From: an uncultured Flavobacteriales bacterium
Lineage (GTDB): Bacteria > Bacteroidota > Bacteroidia > Palsa-965
Assembly: GCA_946478675.1 (NCBI GenBank)
Contig: CAMLEF010000067.1
Location: 1 to 15,907 of the forward strand
Direction of reading: 5' to 3'
DNA length: 15,907 nt
The translations under genes and the position numbers were made by a program. Positions 6,821 to 13,947 of the stretch are shown in pieces. The notes under the pieces were generated by a model. That model searched no databases and had not been told where the DNA came from. It saw only the letters and a list, made by a program, of their open reading frames with translations. Numbering within the stretch: the stretch's first letter is position 1; every line of letters starts with the position of its first letter.

Positions 6821-7132
6821 TTATGCGCGGTCGGGCGGGGGAGACTCGACAGGAAGGTGGGCGGAATAACCGGGAAGGGAAACATTCGCCGGTTGAATTT
6901 CCACGCCGTGGTCGAACAGGCGCTGGCTGGCCATGAAATCAGTCAGCCACAGGGAAAGATGGTCTTCGCCATCGGTAAATTGCTTTTTGGAAACGGGGGA
7001 GCCGTGCGCGATCTCTTCTTCGATCAGCTGCACGTTCACGTTGCTGCTGCACCAGAGGTAATTCACGCTCGTAAGCGCGATACAGCCGATAAAGACCGTC
7101 AGGAAAAACAGGTGGAGCAGATTCCGTTTCAC
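6821..7132 (-). CDS. Small hypothetical membrane-anchored protein
   Basis: This 103-residue product is not recognised. It begins with two basic residues and one hydrophobic segment (LLHLFFLTVFIGCIALTSVNYLW, about 5-27) that could be a membrane anchor or uncleaved signal. The remaining 75 residues are polar and acidic, with a proline-rich end (ESPPPDRA). The start is a GTG at 7132, preceded after 4 nt by a perfect -7 box (TAGTTTTG, 7137-7144), which supports a real, possibly leaderless gene. It lies 106 bp upstream of the SulP-carbonic anhydrase gene on the same strand and diverges from the porin. No function can be assigned. Evidence for expression is the promoter and the signal-like N-terminus only. 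Confidence 0.6.
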   Translation of the reverse strand: MKRNLLHLFFLTVFIGCIALTSVNYLWCSSNVNVQLIEEEIAHGSPVSKKQFTDGEDHLSLWLTDFMASQRLFDHGVEIQPANVSLPGYSAHLPVESPPPDRA

Positions 7133-7136
7133 GGTG

Positions 7137-7144
7137 CAAAACTA
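7137..7144 (-). promoter_or_regulatory. -7 box placed for a leaderless mRNA of the small hypothetical gene
   Basis: The minus strand reads TAGTTTTG, matching TAnnTTTG, and ends 4 nt before the GTG at 7132. The arrangement is the same as for the TRIC gene. Confidence 0.45.
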
Positions 7145-7275
7145 ACAAGTTGCAGAAAAACACCTGCAGGGTGATTGTTAAGTTAAGCAAAAAGCAAGGG
7201 CAGCCATTTTTTGCAATGCATATAAGGAGCTGAAAACAAACTCAAAACGAAGAAAAGTTAAACGAAATGTAAAAA

Positions 7276-7331
7276 TTAACACAGAGTTAATCTGAGAGTA
7301 ACCAGTCGTTAATGCTGCAAGGGTTCTTTTG
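7276..7331 (+). promoter_or_regulatory. Pho-box-like array and promoter of the porin gene
   Basis: Four hexamers lie at exact 11-bp spacing: TTAACA (7276), TTAATC (7287), GTAACC (7298) and TTAATG (7309), all with the core TAA. The last hexamer starts 15 bp before a -7-like box TTCTTTTG (7324-7331, 5 of 6 consensus bases). Direct repeats of 11-bp period are the signature of PhoB/PhoP-type response regulator sites; the TTAACA sequence equals the B. subtilis PhoP repeat consensus. Phosphate-starvation control of the downstream phosphate porin is inferred. The rest of the 7145-7360 spacer is AT-rich without other clear features. Confidence 0.75.
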
Positions 7332-7360
7332 TGGCGTAAAATAATTGTTAACCAAACTAC

Positions 7361-8506
7361 ATGCCTATGAAAACGCTACGACTCGTACTCGCAGCCAGCC
7401 TGATGGTCACCACCGCCATTGCGCAACAGGATACCGCAAAAAAAGCGGAGTTCAAGCCGTCCGGTAAAGTATGGGGATATGCCTTCGGGGATTATTACTA
7501 TAAAATGCACAACGACTCCCTGAATCGCGGCAACCTCCAGTACTCCAACCTCCCGGAAACGAACAACGCTTTTGAGTTCCGCCGGGTGTACCTGGGCTAC
7601 GATTATAACATCAGCGAGCGTTTCGCTACCGAAGTGCTGCTTTCGTACGAAGGCCAGACGACGAGCGACGGTTCCCGCACGATATTCATGAAGGCCGCAA
7701 ACCTGCGCTGGAAAAATATCTACCACAATGCGGACGCTGTGTTTGGACTGCAGGCCACGCCGGCATTCCCGATGCTTTCGGAAAAGCAGTGGGGATACCG
7801 CGCGATTGAAAAAACGATCTTCGACCAGCGCCGCATGGCCTCTTCTGCCGACCTCGGCATCGGCCTGCAGGCACGTATCGGTGATAAAGGCAATGCGGGT
7901 TACGATCTGCTCGTGGCGGACGGCTCAGGCACCAAACCCGAAGGCGACATTTTCAAAAAAGCGTACGGTGATGTCTGGGTGAAGCTGCTCGGCCAGAAAC
8001 TCGTGATCGATCTGTACGGCGACTACGAGCGCACCATGATGACGCCGGCGCTGCATCGTTATAAAGCCAGCGGAAAACTCGCGCTCTTTTATACGACGGA
8101 TGCAATTACCGCAGGCGCGGAAGTTTTTCTGCAGCAGCAGCATAATTACGCCGTCTACACTGAGCCGCTGACTGCCCGTACGGATACTTCCGACGTGGAA
8201 GATTTCGGCGTGAGCGTTTTCGTACGCGGCGTTATTATTAAAGACAAGCTGAACTTCTTCGCGCGTTACGACCAGTTTAACCCGGATCTCAAGTTCAAGC
8301 CGGAAGATCTGTATACGACCGGCGGCGCGCCCAACACCGAAATGTTCATCACGGCCGGTGTCGACTATACGCCGCACAAAAACGTGCACATCATGCCGAA
8401 CATCTGGTACGACGGATTTACCAACCGCACGAAGAACACCAGCGGGCACGTCAAGAGCGATTACGATCTCGTTCCGCGCCTTACCGTATGGTATGTGTTC
8501 CGTTAA
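7361..8506 (+). CDS. Outer-membrane porin of the phosphate-selective OprP/OprO type
   Basis: The 381-residue product has a signal peptide (MKTLRLVLAASLMVTTAIAQQ, cleavage near AIA-QQ). The mature protein has alternating aromatic/polar strands typical of a beta-barrel, for example KVWGYAFGDYYYKM, AFEFRRVYLGYDYNISERFATEVLLSYEG and KLNFFARYDQFNP. It ends with an aromatic strand (RLTVWYVFR). The family, phosphate-selective porin O and P, forms anion-selective channels in the outer membrane. The location directly ahead of pstS, and a Pho-box-like array identical in layout to those of pstS and pstC, make phosphate or polyphosphate entry the likely role. The ATG at 7361 or the one two codons later (7367) could be the start; the latter gives a classical signal peptide. 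Actual selectivity cannot be read from the sequence. Confidence 0.85.
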   Translation: MPMKTLRLVLAASLMVTTAIAQQDTAKKAEFKPSGKVWGYAFGDYYYKMHNDSLNRGNLQYSNLPETNNAFEFRRVYLGYDYNISERFATEVLLSYEGQTTSDGSRTIFMKAANLRWKNIYHNADAVFGLQATPAFPMLSEKQWGYRAIEKTIFDQRRMASSADLGIGLQARIGDKGNAGYDLLVADGSGTKPEGDIFKKAYGDVWVKLLGQKLVIDLYGDYERTMMTPALHRYKASGKLALFYTTDAITAGAEVFLQQQHNYAVYTEPLTARTDTSDVEDFGVSVFVRGVIIKDKLNFFARYDQFNPDLKFKPEDLYTTGGAPNTEMFITAGVDYTPHKNVHIMPNIWYDGFTNRTKNTSGHVKSDYDLVPRLTVWYVFR

Positions 8507-8509
8507 TAC

Positions 8510-8565
8510 TTAATACAAATCTTACCGCGCAATAACAATAAGCTAACAATGTCCGGGGAGATTTG
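8510..8565 (+). promoter_or_regulatory. Pho-box-like array and promoter of pstS
   Basis: Four hexamers lie at exact 11-bp spacing: TTAATA (8510), CTTACC (8521), ATAACA (8532) and CTAACA (8543). The last starts 15 bp before a -7-like box GAGATTTG (8558-8565, 5 of 6 consensus bases). The layout is the same as in the porin promoter. The array begins just after the porin stop codon. Confidence 0.75.
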
Positions 8566-8609
8566 TACCCGGATAACAGAAAGTGAAATAAAAGAAAAAA
8601 ATACTCTAC

Positions 8610-9695
8610 ATGAACTTTACAAAACCTCTTTTCGTCCTCGGTCTCGCCGGTGCATTTTTCTTCGCTTCGTGCGGATCGGGCAACGGTGAAAAATCCGGAC
8701 AGGATTCTACGGCAGCCAACGATAAAGCGAACGAGATCCTCGGAGCCGGCGCAACATTCCCTTATCCGCTGTACTCGAAAATGTTCGACGAATACAATAA
8801 GAAAACCGGTGTTCGCATCAATTACCAATCGATCGGATCCGGCGGCGGCATCAAGCAGCTGCAGAATAAAACGGTCGACTTCGGTGCTTCGGATGCCCCG
8901 ATGAGCGATGAGGATATCTCCAAATCACCGGGCGCTATCCAGCATTTCCCGACGTGTCTCGGAGCGGTAGTCGTCACCTATAACCTGCCCGGCGATCCGA
9001 AGCTGAAACTTTCCCCGGAAGTCGTTGCCGATATTTTCCTGGGCAAGATCACGAAGTGGGATGATGCCCGCATCAAAGCCGATAACGGTGATGCAAAACT
9101 TCCGTCACTGCCGATCACCGTTGTGCATCGTTCGGATGGCAGCGGAACGACCTACGTCTTCTCCGATTACCTGAGCAAAGTTTCTTCCGTATGGAGTCAA
9201 AAACCCGGCACGGGCAAATCGCTCGACTGGCCCGTAGGTATCGGCGCGAAAGGCAACGAAGGTGTTGGCGGCATGGTCAAGCAGACGCCCGGCAGCATCG
9301 GTTACGTCGAGCTCGCTTATGTTATGCAGAATAAAATGGCCGGCGCGATGATCAAGAACAAATCAGGTAATTTTGTCGAGGCGAATCTTTCCTCGATCAG
9401 CGCTGCGGCAAACGTTCAGATCCCTGCCGATTACCGCGTTTCGCTGACGAATACGGAGGCTGCCGACGGCTACCCGATCAGCAGCTTTACTTACCTGCTG
9501 GTGTACCAGAACCAATCGTACGACAACCGCGCGCAGGCACAGGCGAAAGCCACGGTTGAGCTCATCAATTGGATGATTCACGACGGCCAGGCATTTGCAG
9601 AGCCCCTGATGTATGCGCCGCTGCCGGCATCCGTGGTGAAAATGGAAGAAGAGTCGCTGAAGAAAATCACATTCAGCAATCAACCGCTGATGTAA
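8610..9695 (+). CDS. pstS: Phosphate ABC transporter substrate-binding lipoprotein
   Basis: The 361-residue product is PstS, the phosphate receptor of the high-affinity Pst system. It has a lipoprotein signal with lipobox FAS-C (Cys21), so it should be lipid-anchored in the periplasm. Phosphate-contact segments are present in family order: GAGATFPYPLYSKMF near the mature N-terminus, YQSIGSGGGIKQL, DFGASDAPMS, and HRSDGSGTTYVFSDYL. GKGNEGV-like (AKGNEGVGGMVKQTPGSIGYVE) is also seen. The ATG at 8610 follows a Pho-box-like promoter. pstC lies 95 bp downstream and has its own array, so pstS can be transcribed both as a separate unit and together with pstCAB. Confidence 0.96.
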   Translation: MNFTKPLFVLGLAGAFFFASCGSGNGEKSGQDSTAANDKANEILGAGATFPYPLYSKMFDEYNKKTGVRINYQSIGSGGGIKQLQNKTVDFGASDAPMSDEDISKSPGAIQHFPTCLGAVVVTYNLPGDPKLKLSPEVVADIFLGKITKWDDARIKADNGDAKLPSLPITVVHRSDGSGTTYVFSDYLSKVSSVWSQKPGTGKSLDWPVGIGAKGNEGVGGMVKQTPGSIGYVELAYVMQNKMAGAMIKNKSGNFVEANLSSISAAANVQIPADYRVSLTNTEAADGYPISSFTYLLVYQNQSYDNRAQAQAKATVELINWMIHDGQAFAEPLMYAPLPASVVKMEEESLKKITFSNQPLM

Positions 9696-9736
9696 CGAGG
9701 ACGTAATCACTGGTTAACCTGGTTTACGTTGTTTTG
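9692..9736 (+). promoter_or_regulatory. Pho-box-like array and internal promoter ahead of pstC
   Basis: Three hexamers at exact 11-bp spacing, GTAACG (9692), GTAATC (9703) and TTAACC (9714), all carry the TAA core; the first TAA is the pstS stop codon itself. The last starts 15 bp before a -7-like box TTGTTTTG (9729-9736, 5 of 6 consensus bases). A weak fourth repeat in register (9681) lies inside pstS. Confidence 0.7.
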
Positions 9737-9790
9737 ATGGGGGCGACTGTCTGAAAAGGCGGATCGCTTCCGTTATTTAAATAAGAATAA

Positions 9791-10693
9791 ATGAATCCGA
9801 TCTCACTTAAAAGCGCGGCGAAAACACCGGTACTGGAAAATGTCTTCCGGAAATCGTTGATGCTGGCTGCGTTAACGCTGGTCGTCATCATGCTGGCGAT
9901 CGGCGTGACGATGGTCATCCATTCGATGCCTTCGATCAAAGCGCTCGGACTGGGCTTTGTTTACAACAGCGCCTGGGACCCGGTGGAAGACGAATACGGC
10001 GCCCTGCCTTTCATGGTGGGCACGCTCATCACGTCCTTTCTTGCGCTGCTCATTTCGATGCCGTTCTCGATCGCGATCGGGCTCTTCCTGGGTGAATATT
10101 TTCCGAAAGGCATTCTCTCTGCCGTCGTCAAGAATATGTTCGAGCTGTTGGCCGGCATTCCTTCGGTCATCTACGGATTCTGGGGCATCTTCGTGCTCGT
10201 TCCCATCGTGCGCGATCTTGAGCTGAAATCCGGCGTGCCTCCTTACGGCGTAGGGGTGCTCACGGCTTCCGTCATTCTCGCGGTGATGATCATGCCTTAT
10301 TCTGCATCGCTGATCCGCCAGGTGATCACGCTCGTGCCGGTCAGCCTGAAAGAAGCGGCCTACTCGCTGGGCGCCACGCGCTGGGAAGTGATCCGCTACG
10401 TCGTGCTGCCCAACATCCGCTCCGGTCTTTTTGCCGGCGTGCTGCTGTCGCTCGGCCGTGCGCTCGGTGAAACGATGGCGGTAACGATGCTCATCGGCAA
10501 CACCCACATTATTCCGAATGGAATTTTCAGCACCGGCAATACGATGGCGAGTGTGATCGCCAATGAATTTACCGAAGCGACCGGTGAGGTTTATTTTTCT
10601 TCGCTCATCGAGATGGGGCTCCTGCTGCTCGTCGTGACCACCATTATCAACATGATCGGCCGTCGTATCATTAAACGTTTTTCAAATGGATAA
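9791..10693 (+). CDS. pstC: Phosphate ABC transporter permease PstC
   Basis: The 300-residue product is an inner-membrane permease of the Pst phosphate importer. Six or so hydrophobic helices are visible, beginning with MLAALTLVVIMLAIGVTMVI. The EAA-type loop that contacts the ATPase is EAAYSLGATRWEVIRYVVLP, and LGRALGETMAVTMLIGN is the usual PstC segment following it. GIPSVIYGFWGIFVLVP also matches PstC. The gene overlaps pstA by 8 bp (ATGGATAA), which indicates translational coupling. It has its own Pho-box-like promoter within the pstS-pstC spacer. Confidence 0.95.
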   Translation: MNPISLKSAAKTPVLENVFRKSLMLAALTLVVIMLAIGVTMVIHSMPSIKALGLGFVYNSAWDPVEDEYGALPFMVGTLITSFLALLISMPFSIAIGLFLGEYFPKGILSAVVKNMFELLAGIPSVIYGFWGIFVLVPIVRDLELKSGVPPYGVGVLTASVILAVMIMPYSASLIRQVITLVPVSLKEAAYSLGATRWEVIRYVVLPNIRSGLFAGVLLSLGRALGETMAVTMLIGNTHIIPNGIFSTGNTMASVIANEFTEATGEVYFSSLIEMGLLLLVVTTIINMIGRRIIKRFSNG

Positions 10694-11531
10694 GCTGCTC
10701 CGGTTCCGCAATTTTAAAAGCCTTTTCTTCAAAGGCGTGGTGATCGCGCTCACCGCAGCGGCAACGATTCCATTAGTGCTGATCCTCTTCTACATTTTCA
10801 GGCAGGGAATTTCCGCCATCAACTGGCACTTCCTGGTCGATCTGCCGAAGCCGGTGGGTGAAAAAGGAGGCGGCATCTATAATGCGCTTATCGGAACGCT
10901 GATGGTGATCGTGATCGCGGCAGTCATTGCGATCCCGCTCGGCATTGCGATTGCTATTTATCTCAAGGAAAATCCCCGCACGCGCATGGCGTACTGGACC
11001 AGCCTTTGTGTCGATGTGCTGCAGGGAATTCCTTCGATCGTCATCGGCATTATTATTTATCTCTGGATTGTAAAGCCGATGGGCGGGTTCTCCGCGATCT
11101 CCGGCAGCCTGGCCCTTGCGCTGATGATGCTGCCTTCGCTGATCCGTTCAACGGAAGAAACGCTGAAGCTCATTCCTGAATCATTGAAAGAAGCTTCGCT
11201 TGCATTGGGCGTGCCGTATTACCGGACAATGATGCGCGTGATCATTCCTGCGGGCATCAGCGGGATCATGAACGGCGCGATTCTCGGTATTGCACGTATT
11301 GCGGGAGAAACCGCGCCGCTGCTTTTTACCGCGTTCGGCAACCCGTACACGAATTACAATCCTGCAAAACCGGTGGAGACGCTGCCGCACATTATTTTCA
11401 ACTATGCAACGAGCCCGTATGACGACTGGCACCAGCTGGCCTGGGGCGCGTCGTTCGTGCTGATCGCGTTCATTCTCATCCTGAATATTATAACCAAATT
11501 AGCGGAAAGAAAATGGAAAGTACAGTTCTGA
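10686..11531 (+). CDS. pstA: Phosphate ABC transporter permease PstA
   Basis: The 281-residue product is the second inner-membrane permease of the Pst importer and pairs with PstC. It shows GGGIYNALIGTLMVIVIAAVIAIPLGIAIAIYL-type helices, GIPSIVIGIIIYLWIV, the ATPase-contact loop EASLALGVPYYRTMMRVIIP, and GIARIAGETAPLLFTAFGN, all typical of PstA. Its start overlaps the pstC end by 8 bp and its end overlaps the pstB start by 19 bp, so the three are one coupled operon. The length is normal for the family. Confidence 0.95.
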   Translation: MDKLLRFRNFKSLFFKGVVIALTAAATIPLVLILFYIFRQGISAINWHFLVDLPKPVGEKGGGIYNALIGTLMVIVIAAVIAIPLGIAIAIYLKENPRTRMAYWTSLCVDVLQGIPSIVIGIIIYLWIVKPMGGFSAISGSLALALMMLPSLIRSTEETLKLIPESLKEASLALGVPYYRTMMRVIIPAGISGIMNGAILGIARIAGETAPLLFTAFGNPYTNYNPAKPVETLPHIIFNYATSPYDDWHQLAWGASFVLIAFILILNIITKLAERKWKVQF

Positions 11532-12364
11532 ATCCCGATGGAGCCGACGTGGTTGCCGGACAGGAAAAAACTGTTGCGGCTCCGACCAAACAACCCGAGC
11601 AGATGGATCACGATATCGTATTGAAGGCGGAAAATTTTAAAGCGTGGTTCGGTACCAACCAGGTGCTGAAAGACGTGAACGTCGGCCTCGCCCGTAATAA
11701 AGTGACGGCCGTCATGGGCCCGTCCGGCTGCGGAAAAACCACGTTCATCCGCTGCATCAACCGCATGCACGAGCTCACGCCGGATGCGAAAACAGGAGGA
11801 AAGCTGCTGCTCGACGGAACAGATGTGCACGACATGAATCCCACGGTGCTCCGTCGCCGCGTCGGCATGGTATTCCAGCGACCGAACCCGTTTCCGACCA
11901 TGAGCATTTACGAAAACGTTATTGCCGGGTATTCGCTCAACGGGATCCGCCTCTCGCGCCAGGAAAAAGACCAGGTCGTGGAAGAATCGCTTACGCGCTC
12001 GGCGCTTTGGAACGAAGTCAAAGACAGCCTGCATAAAAAAGGAACGTTCCTTTCCGGCGGCCAGCAGCAGCGTTTGTGCATCGCGCGCGCTATTGCCATG
12101 AAGCCGGAGATCCTGCTGCTCGATGAAGCGACCTCGGCGCTCGACCCGATCTCGACGGCGAAGATCGAAGAGCTCATCTGGGACCTGCGTGAAAAATACA
12201 CGATCATCATCGTTACCCATAACATGCAGCAGGCCGGTCGTGTCAGCGAGAATACGGCTTTCTTCTACATGGGCGAGCTCATCGAATTCGGCGCAACGAA
12301 AGAGATCTTCACCAATCCGAAAAATCCGAAAACGCAGAATTACATCACCGGGCGTTTCGGTTAG
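11513..12364 (+). CDS. pstB: Phosphate ABC transporter ATPase PstB
   Basis: The 283-residue product is the ATPase that powers the Pst importer at the cytoplasmic face. All catalytic motifs are intact: Walker A GPSGCGKT (69-76), Q-loop MVFQRPNPFP, signature LSGGQQQRLCIARAIA, Walker B with catalytic Glu (ILLLDEATSALDPIST) and the switch His (IIVTHNMQ). The PNPFP segment and ALDPIST are specific to PstB. The ATG at 11513 overlaps pstA and adds a polar N-terminal extension of 30 residues over the usual start; an internal ATG at 11603 (MDHDIVLKAENFKAWFG) matches the usual family start more closely. Coupling to pstA favours 11513. Confidence 0.95.
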   Translation: MESTVLNPDGADVVAGQEKTVAAPTKQPEQMDHDIVLKAENFKAWFGTNQVLKDVNVGLARNKVTAVMGPSGCGKTTFIRCINRMHELTPDAKTGGKLLLDGTDVHDMNPTVLRRRVGMVFQRPNPFPTMSIYENVIAGYSLNGIRLSRQEKDQVVEESLTRSALWNEVKDSLHKKGTFLSGGQQQRLCIARAIAMKPEILLLDEATSALDPISTAKIEELIWDLREKYTIIIVTHNMQQAGRVSENTAFFYMGELIEFGATKEIFTNPKNPKTQNYITGRFG

Positions 12365-12462
12365 ACTTTCTTTCTTGTCCTTCAGGCATGGATATTTTAG
12401 CCGATCTTTACGACGAGGAATTTTTGAAAACGCTACGGGTCATGTGGCCCGATCCTACAGCT

Positions 12463-13125
12463 ATGTCGCATCTTGATAAAGAATTACACCTGCTCAAGGA
12501 AGAGCTGATCGAAATGCACCGGATCGTGCGCTCGCAGCTTTCCAAATGCAAAGTCGCGCTCGAAAAATTCGACACGGACCTGGCGAAAGAAGTCATCTTT
12601 AATGAAAAGCGCGTGAATGCGCTCGAGCTGAAGATCGACCGCGACTGTGAAAATATCCTGGCGCTTCTCAATCCCGTGGCGGTCGACCTGCGCTTTATTC
12701 TCGCCGCGCTCAAGATCAATTCGAACATGGAACGCATCGGCGACAATGCCGAAGGGATCGCACGCTATGTGCTCGACGTCACGACACCTTTCGATGCGCA
12801 GCTGCTCGCCGATTTCGAAGTCAGCCTGATGTACCAGACCGCCTTGTCGATGATTGATGACGCGCTCGAAGCCCTGATCACCGAAGATTCTTCACTCGCG
12901 CGAAAAGTGTTCCTGAAAGACGATACGCTCGATGCGATCAATCGCAAAGCGACCGGCCTCACCTTGCGTTACATTCACGAAGGACGACCGGATACGCTGC
13001 ACTTCCTCAATACACTTTCCATTATCCGCAAGCTCGAACGTGTCGGTGACCAGACCAAGAATGTTGCGGAAGAGATCATTTTCTATCTCGAAGCGAAAGT
13101 GCTGAAGCATGGCGCGAAAGGCTGA
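12463..13125 (+). CDS. phoU: Phosphate signalling regulator PhoU
   Basis: The 220-residue product is PhoU, which links Pst transport activity to the PhoR/PhoB signalling pathway. It has the two three-helix PhoU repeats, each with the metal-site motif: ERIGDNAEGIARYVLD and LERVGDQTKNVAEEIIFYLEAKVLKH. ELKIDRDCENILALLNPVAVDLRFILAALKINSNMERIGD is the usual core of the first repeat. The start at 12463 (MSHLDKELHLLKEEL) fits the family start and length. An in-frame ATG at 12388 lies 23 bp after pstB and would add 25 residues (MDILADLYDEEF..) with codons unlike the neighbours, so it is less likely but open. The gene closes the pst operon before a terminator at 13146-13179. Confidence 0.93.
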   Translation: MSHLDKELHLLKEELIEMHRIVRSQLSKCKVALEKFDTDLAKEVIFNEKRVNALELKIDRDCENILALLNPVAVDLRFILAALKINSNMERIGDNAEGIARYVLDVTTPFDAQLLADFEVSLMYQTALSMIDDALEALITEDSSLARKVFLKDDTLDAINRKATGLTLRYIHEGRPDTLHFLNTLSIIRKLERVGDQTKNVAEEIIFYLEAKVLKHGAKG

Positions 13126-13145
13126 GCAATAGTTATCCACAATAC

Positions 13146-13179
13146 AAAGCTTCGGTGAATGCCGGAGCTTTTTGATTTT
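13146..13179 (+). terminator. Intrinsic terminator of the pst-phoU operon
   Basis: AAAGCTTCGG (13146-13155) and CCGGAGCTTT (13162-13171) form a 10-bp stem with one G-T wobble and a 6-base loop, followed by TTTGATTTT. It starts 21 bp after the phoU stop codon and separates the pst operon from the DUF47-pit unit. Confidence 0.85.
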
Positions 13180-13206
13180 CAGGATATTGGGAATAATTTT
13201 ACCTGC

Positions 13207-13252
13207 GTAACAATTCCTTAACATTGGCAGGTTGCAAGGCTGTTTACATTTG
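13207..13252 (+). promoter_or_regulatory. Promoter of the DUF47-pit unit with two Pho-box-like hexamers
   Basis: A perfect -7 box TACATTTG (13245-13252) has TTG 18 bp upstream (13224-13226), a full Bacteroidota promoter. Directly ahead of it are two hexamers 11 bp apart, GTAACA (13207) and TTAACA (13218), of the same type as in the pst promoters. Here the last hexamer is 27 bp, not 15 bp, from the -7 box. The box lies inside the longer TTG-started reading frame (13224), which supports the ATG at 13290 as the real start. Confidence 0.65.
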
Positions 13253-13289
13253 CCGAACAATCAAGAAACCTAAACTTAACACCATCACC

Positions 13290-13937
13290 ATGCGACTTGA
13301 CGGGTTCCTCCAGTTTCTCGTTCCTAAAGACAAAAAGTTCTTCCCCCTTTTCGAACAAGCGTCTGCCAACCTCGTGAAAACCTCCGAAGTATTGGTCGAA
13401 TTGTCGAATACCGCTGATCCGTCCCGCCGCAAGGAGCTGATCCAGAAAATCGAGCAGCACGAACATCTTGGCGACAATATCACGCACCAGATCTTCAACG
13501 AGCTCAGCACGAACTTCATCACCCCGTTCGATCGCGAAGACATCCATGCCCTGGCCAGCGCTGTCGATGACGTGCTCGATTTCATTCACGGCACGGCGAA
13601 GCGTCTCGACCTGTACAAAATCCACGAGGTGAACGAACCGATCCACAAGCTTTCCGAGCTCGTGCTGAAAGGATCGATCGAGCTGAACGTGGCGGTGAGC
13701 CAGCTGCGCAATATGAAAGACATCAGCCTGATCAAGGAAGCGTGCGTGAAGATCAACAGCCTCGAGAACCTGGCCGACGAAGTGTTCAACAACAGCATTG
13801 CGCGCCTGTTCGAAGAAGAAAAAGACGCGGTGAAGATCATTAAGTACAAAGAAGTGCTTTCTGCGCTGGAAACGGCGACGGATAAATGCGAGGACGCTGC
13901 GAACGTGATCCAATCCATCATTATCAAAACCACCTGA
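13290..13937 (+). CDS. DUF47 family PhoU-like accessory protein of the PiT transporter
   Basis: The 215-residue all-helical product belongs to the DUF47 (PhoU-like, Pit accessory) family. It starts with MRLDGFLQFLVPKDKKFFPLFEQ, the usual family N-terminus. The PhoU-like acidic metal-site motifs are present: EQHEHLGDNITHQIF in the first half, TPFDREDIHALASAVDDVLD, and ATDKCEDAANVIQSIIIK near the C-terminus. Such proteins are regularly encoded just before PiT permeases and are thought to control them; the mechanism is not established. The gene ends 10 bp before pit, so the two are cotranscribed. A TTG start at 13224 was rejected because it lies upstream of the promoter's -7 box. Confidence 0.9.
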   Translation: MRLDGFLQFLVPKDKKFFPLFEQASANLVKTSEVLVELSNTADPSRRKELIQKIEQHEHLGDNITHQIFNELSTNFITPFDREDIHALASAVDDVLDFIHGTAKRLDLYKIHEVNEPIHKLSELVLKGSIELNVAVSQLRNMKDISLIKEACVKINSLENLADEVFNNSIARLFEEEKDAVKIIKYKEVLSALETATDKCEDAANVIQSIIIKTT

Positions 13938-13947
13938 TCCGTTCCGC

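Noticed and set aside
12388..12462. Extended PhoU start at 12388
   Set aside because: The extra 25 residues lie outside the PhoU domain and use codons (TTA, CTA, CGG, ACA) unusual among the neighbours; kept as an open alternative only.
13133..13141. Perfect DnaA box sequence TTATCCACA between phoU and the terminator
   Set aside because: It is a single copy with no cluster of further boxes, AT-rich unwinding element or origin-associated genes; probably fortuitous.
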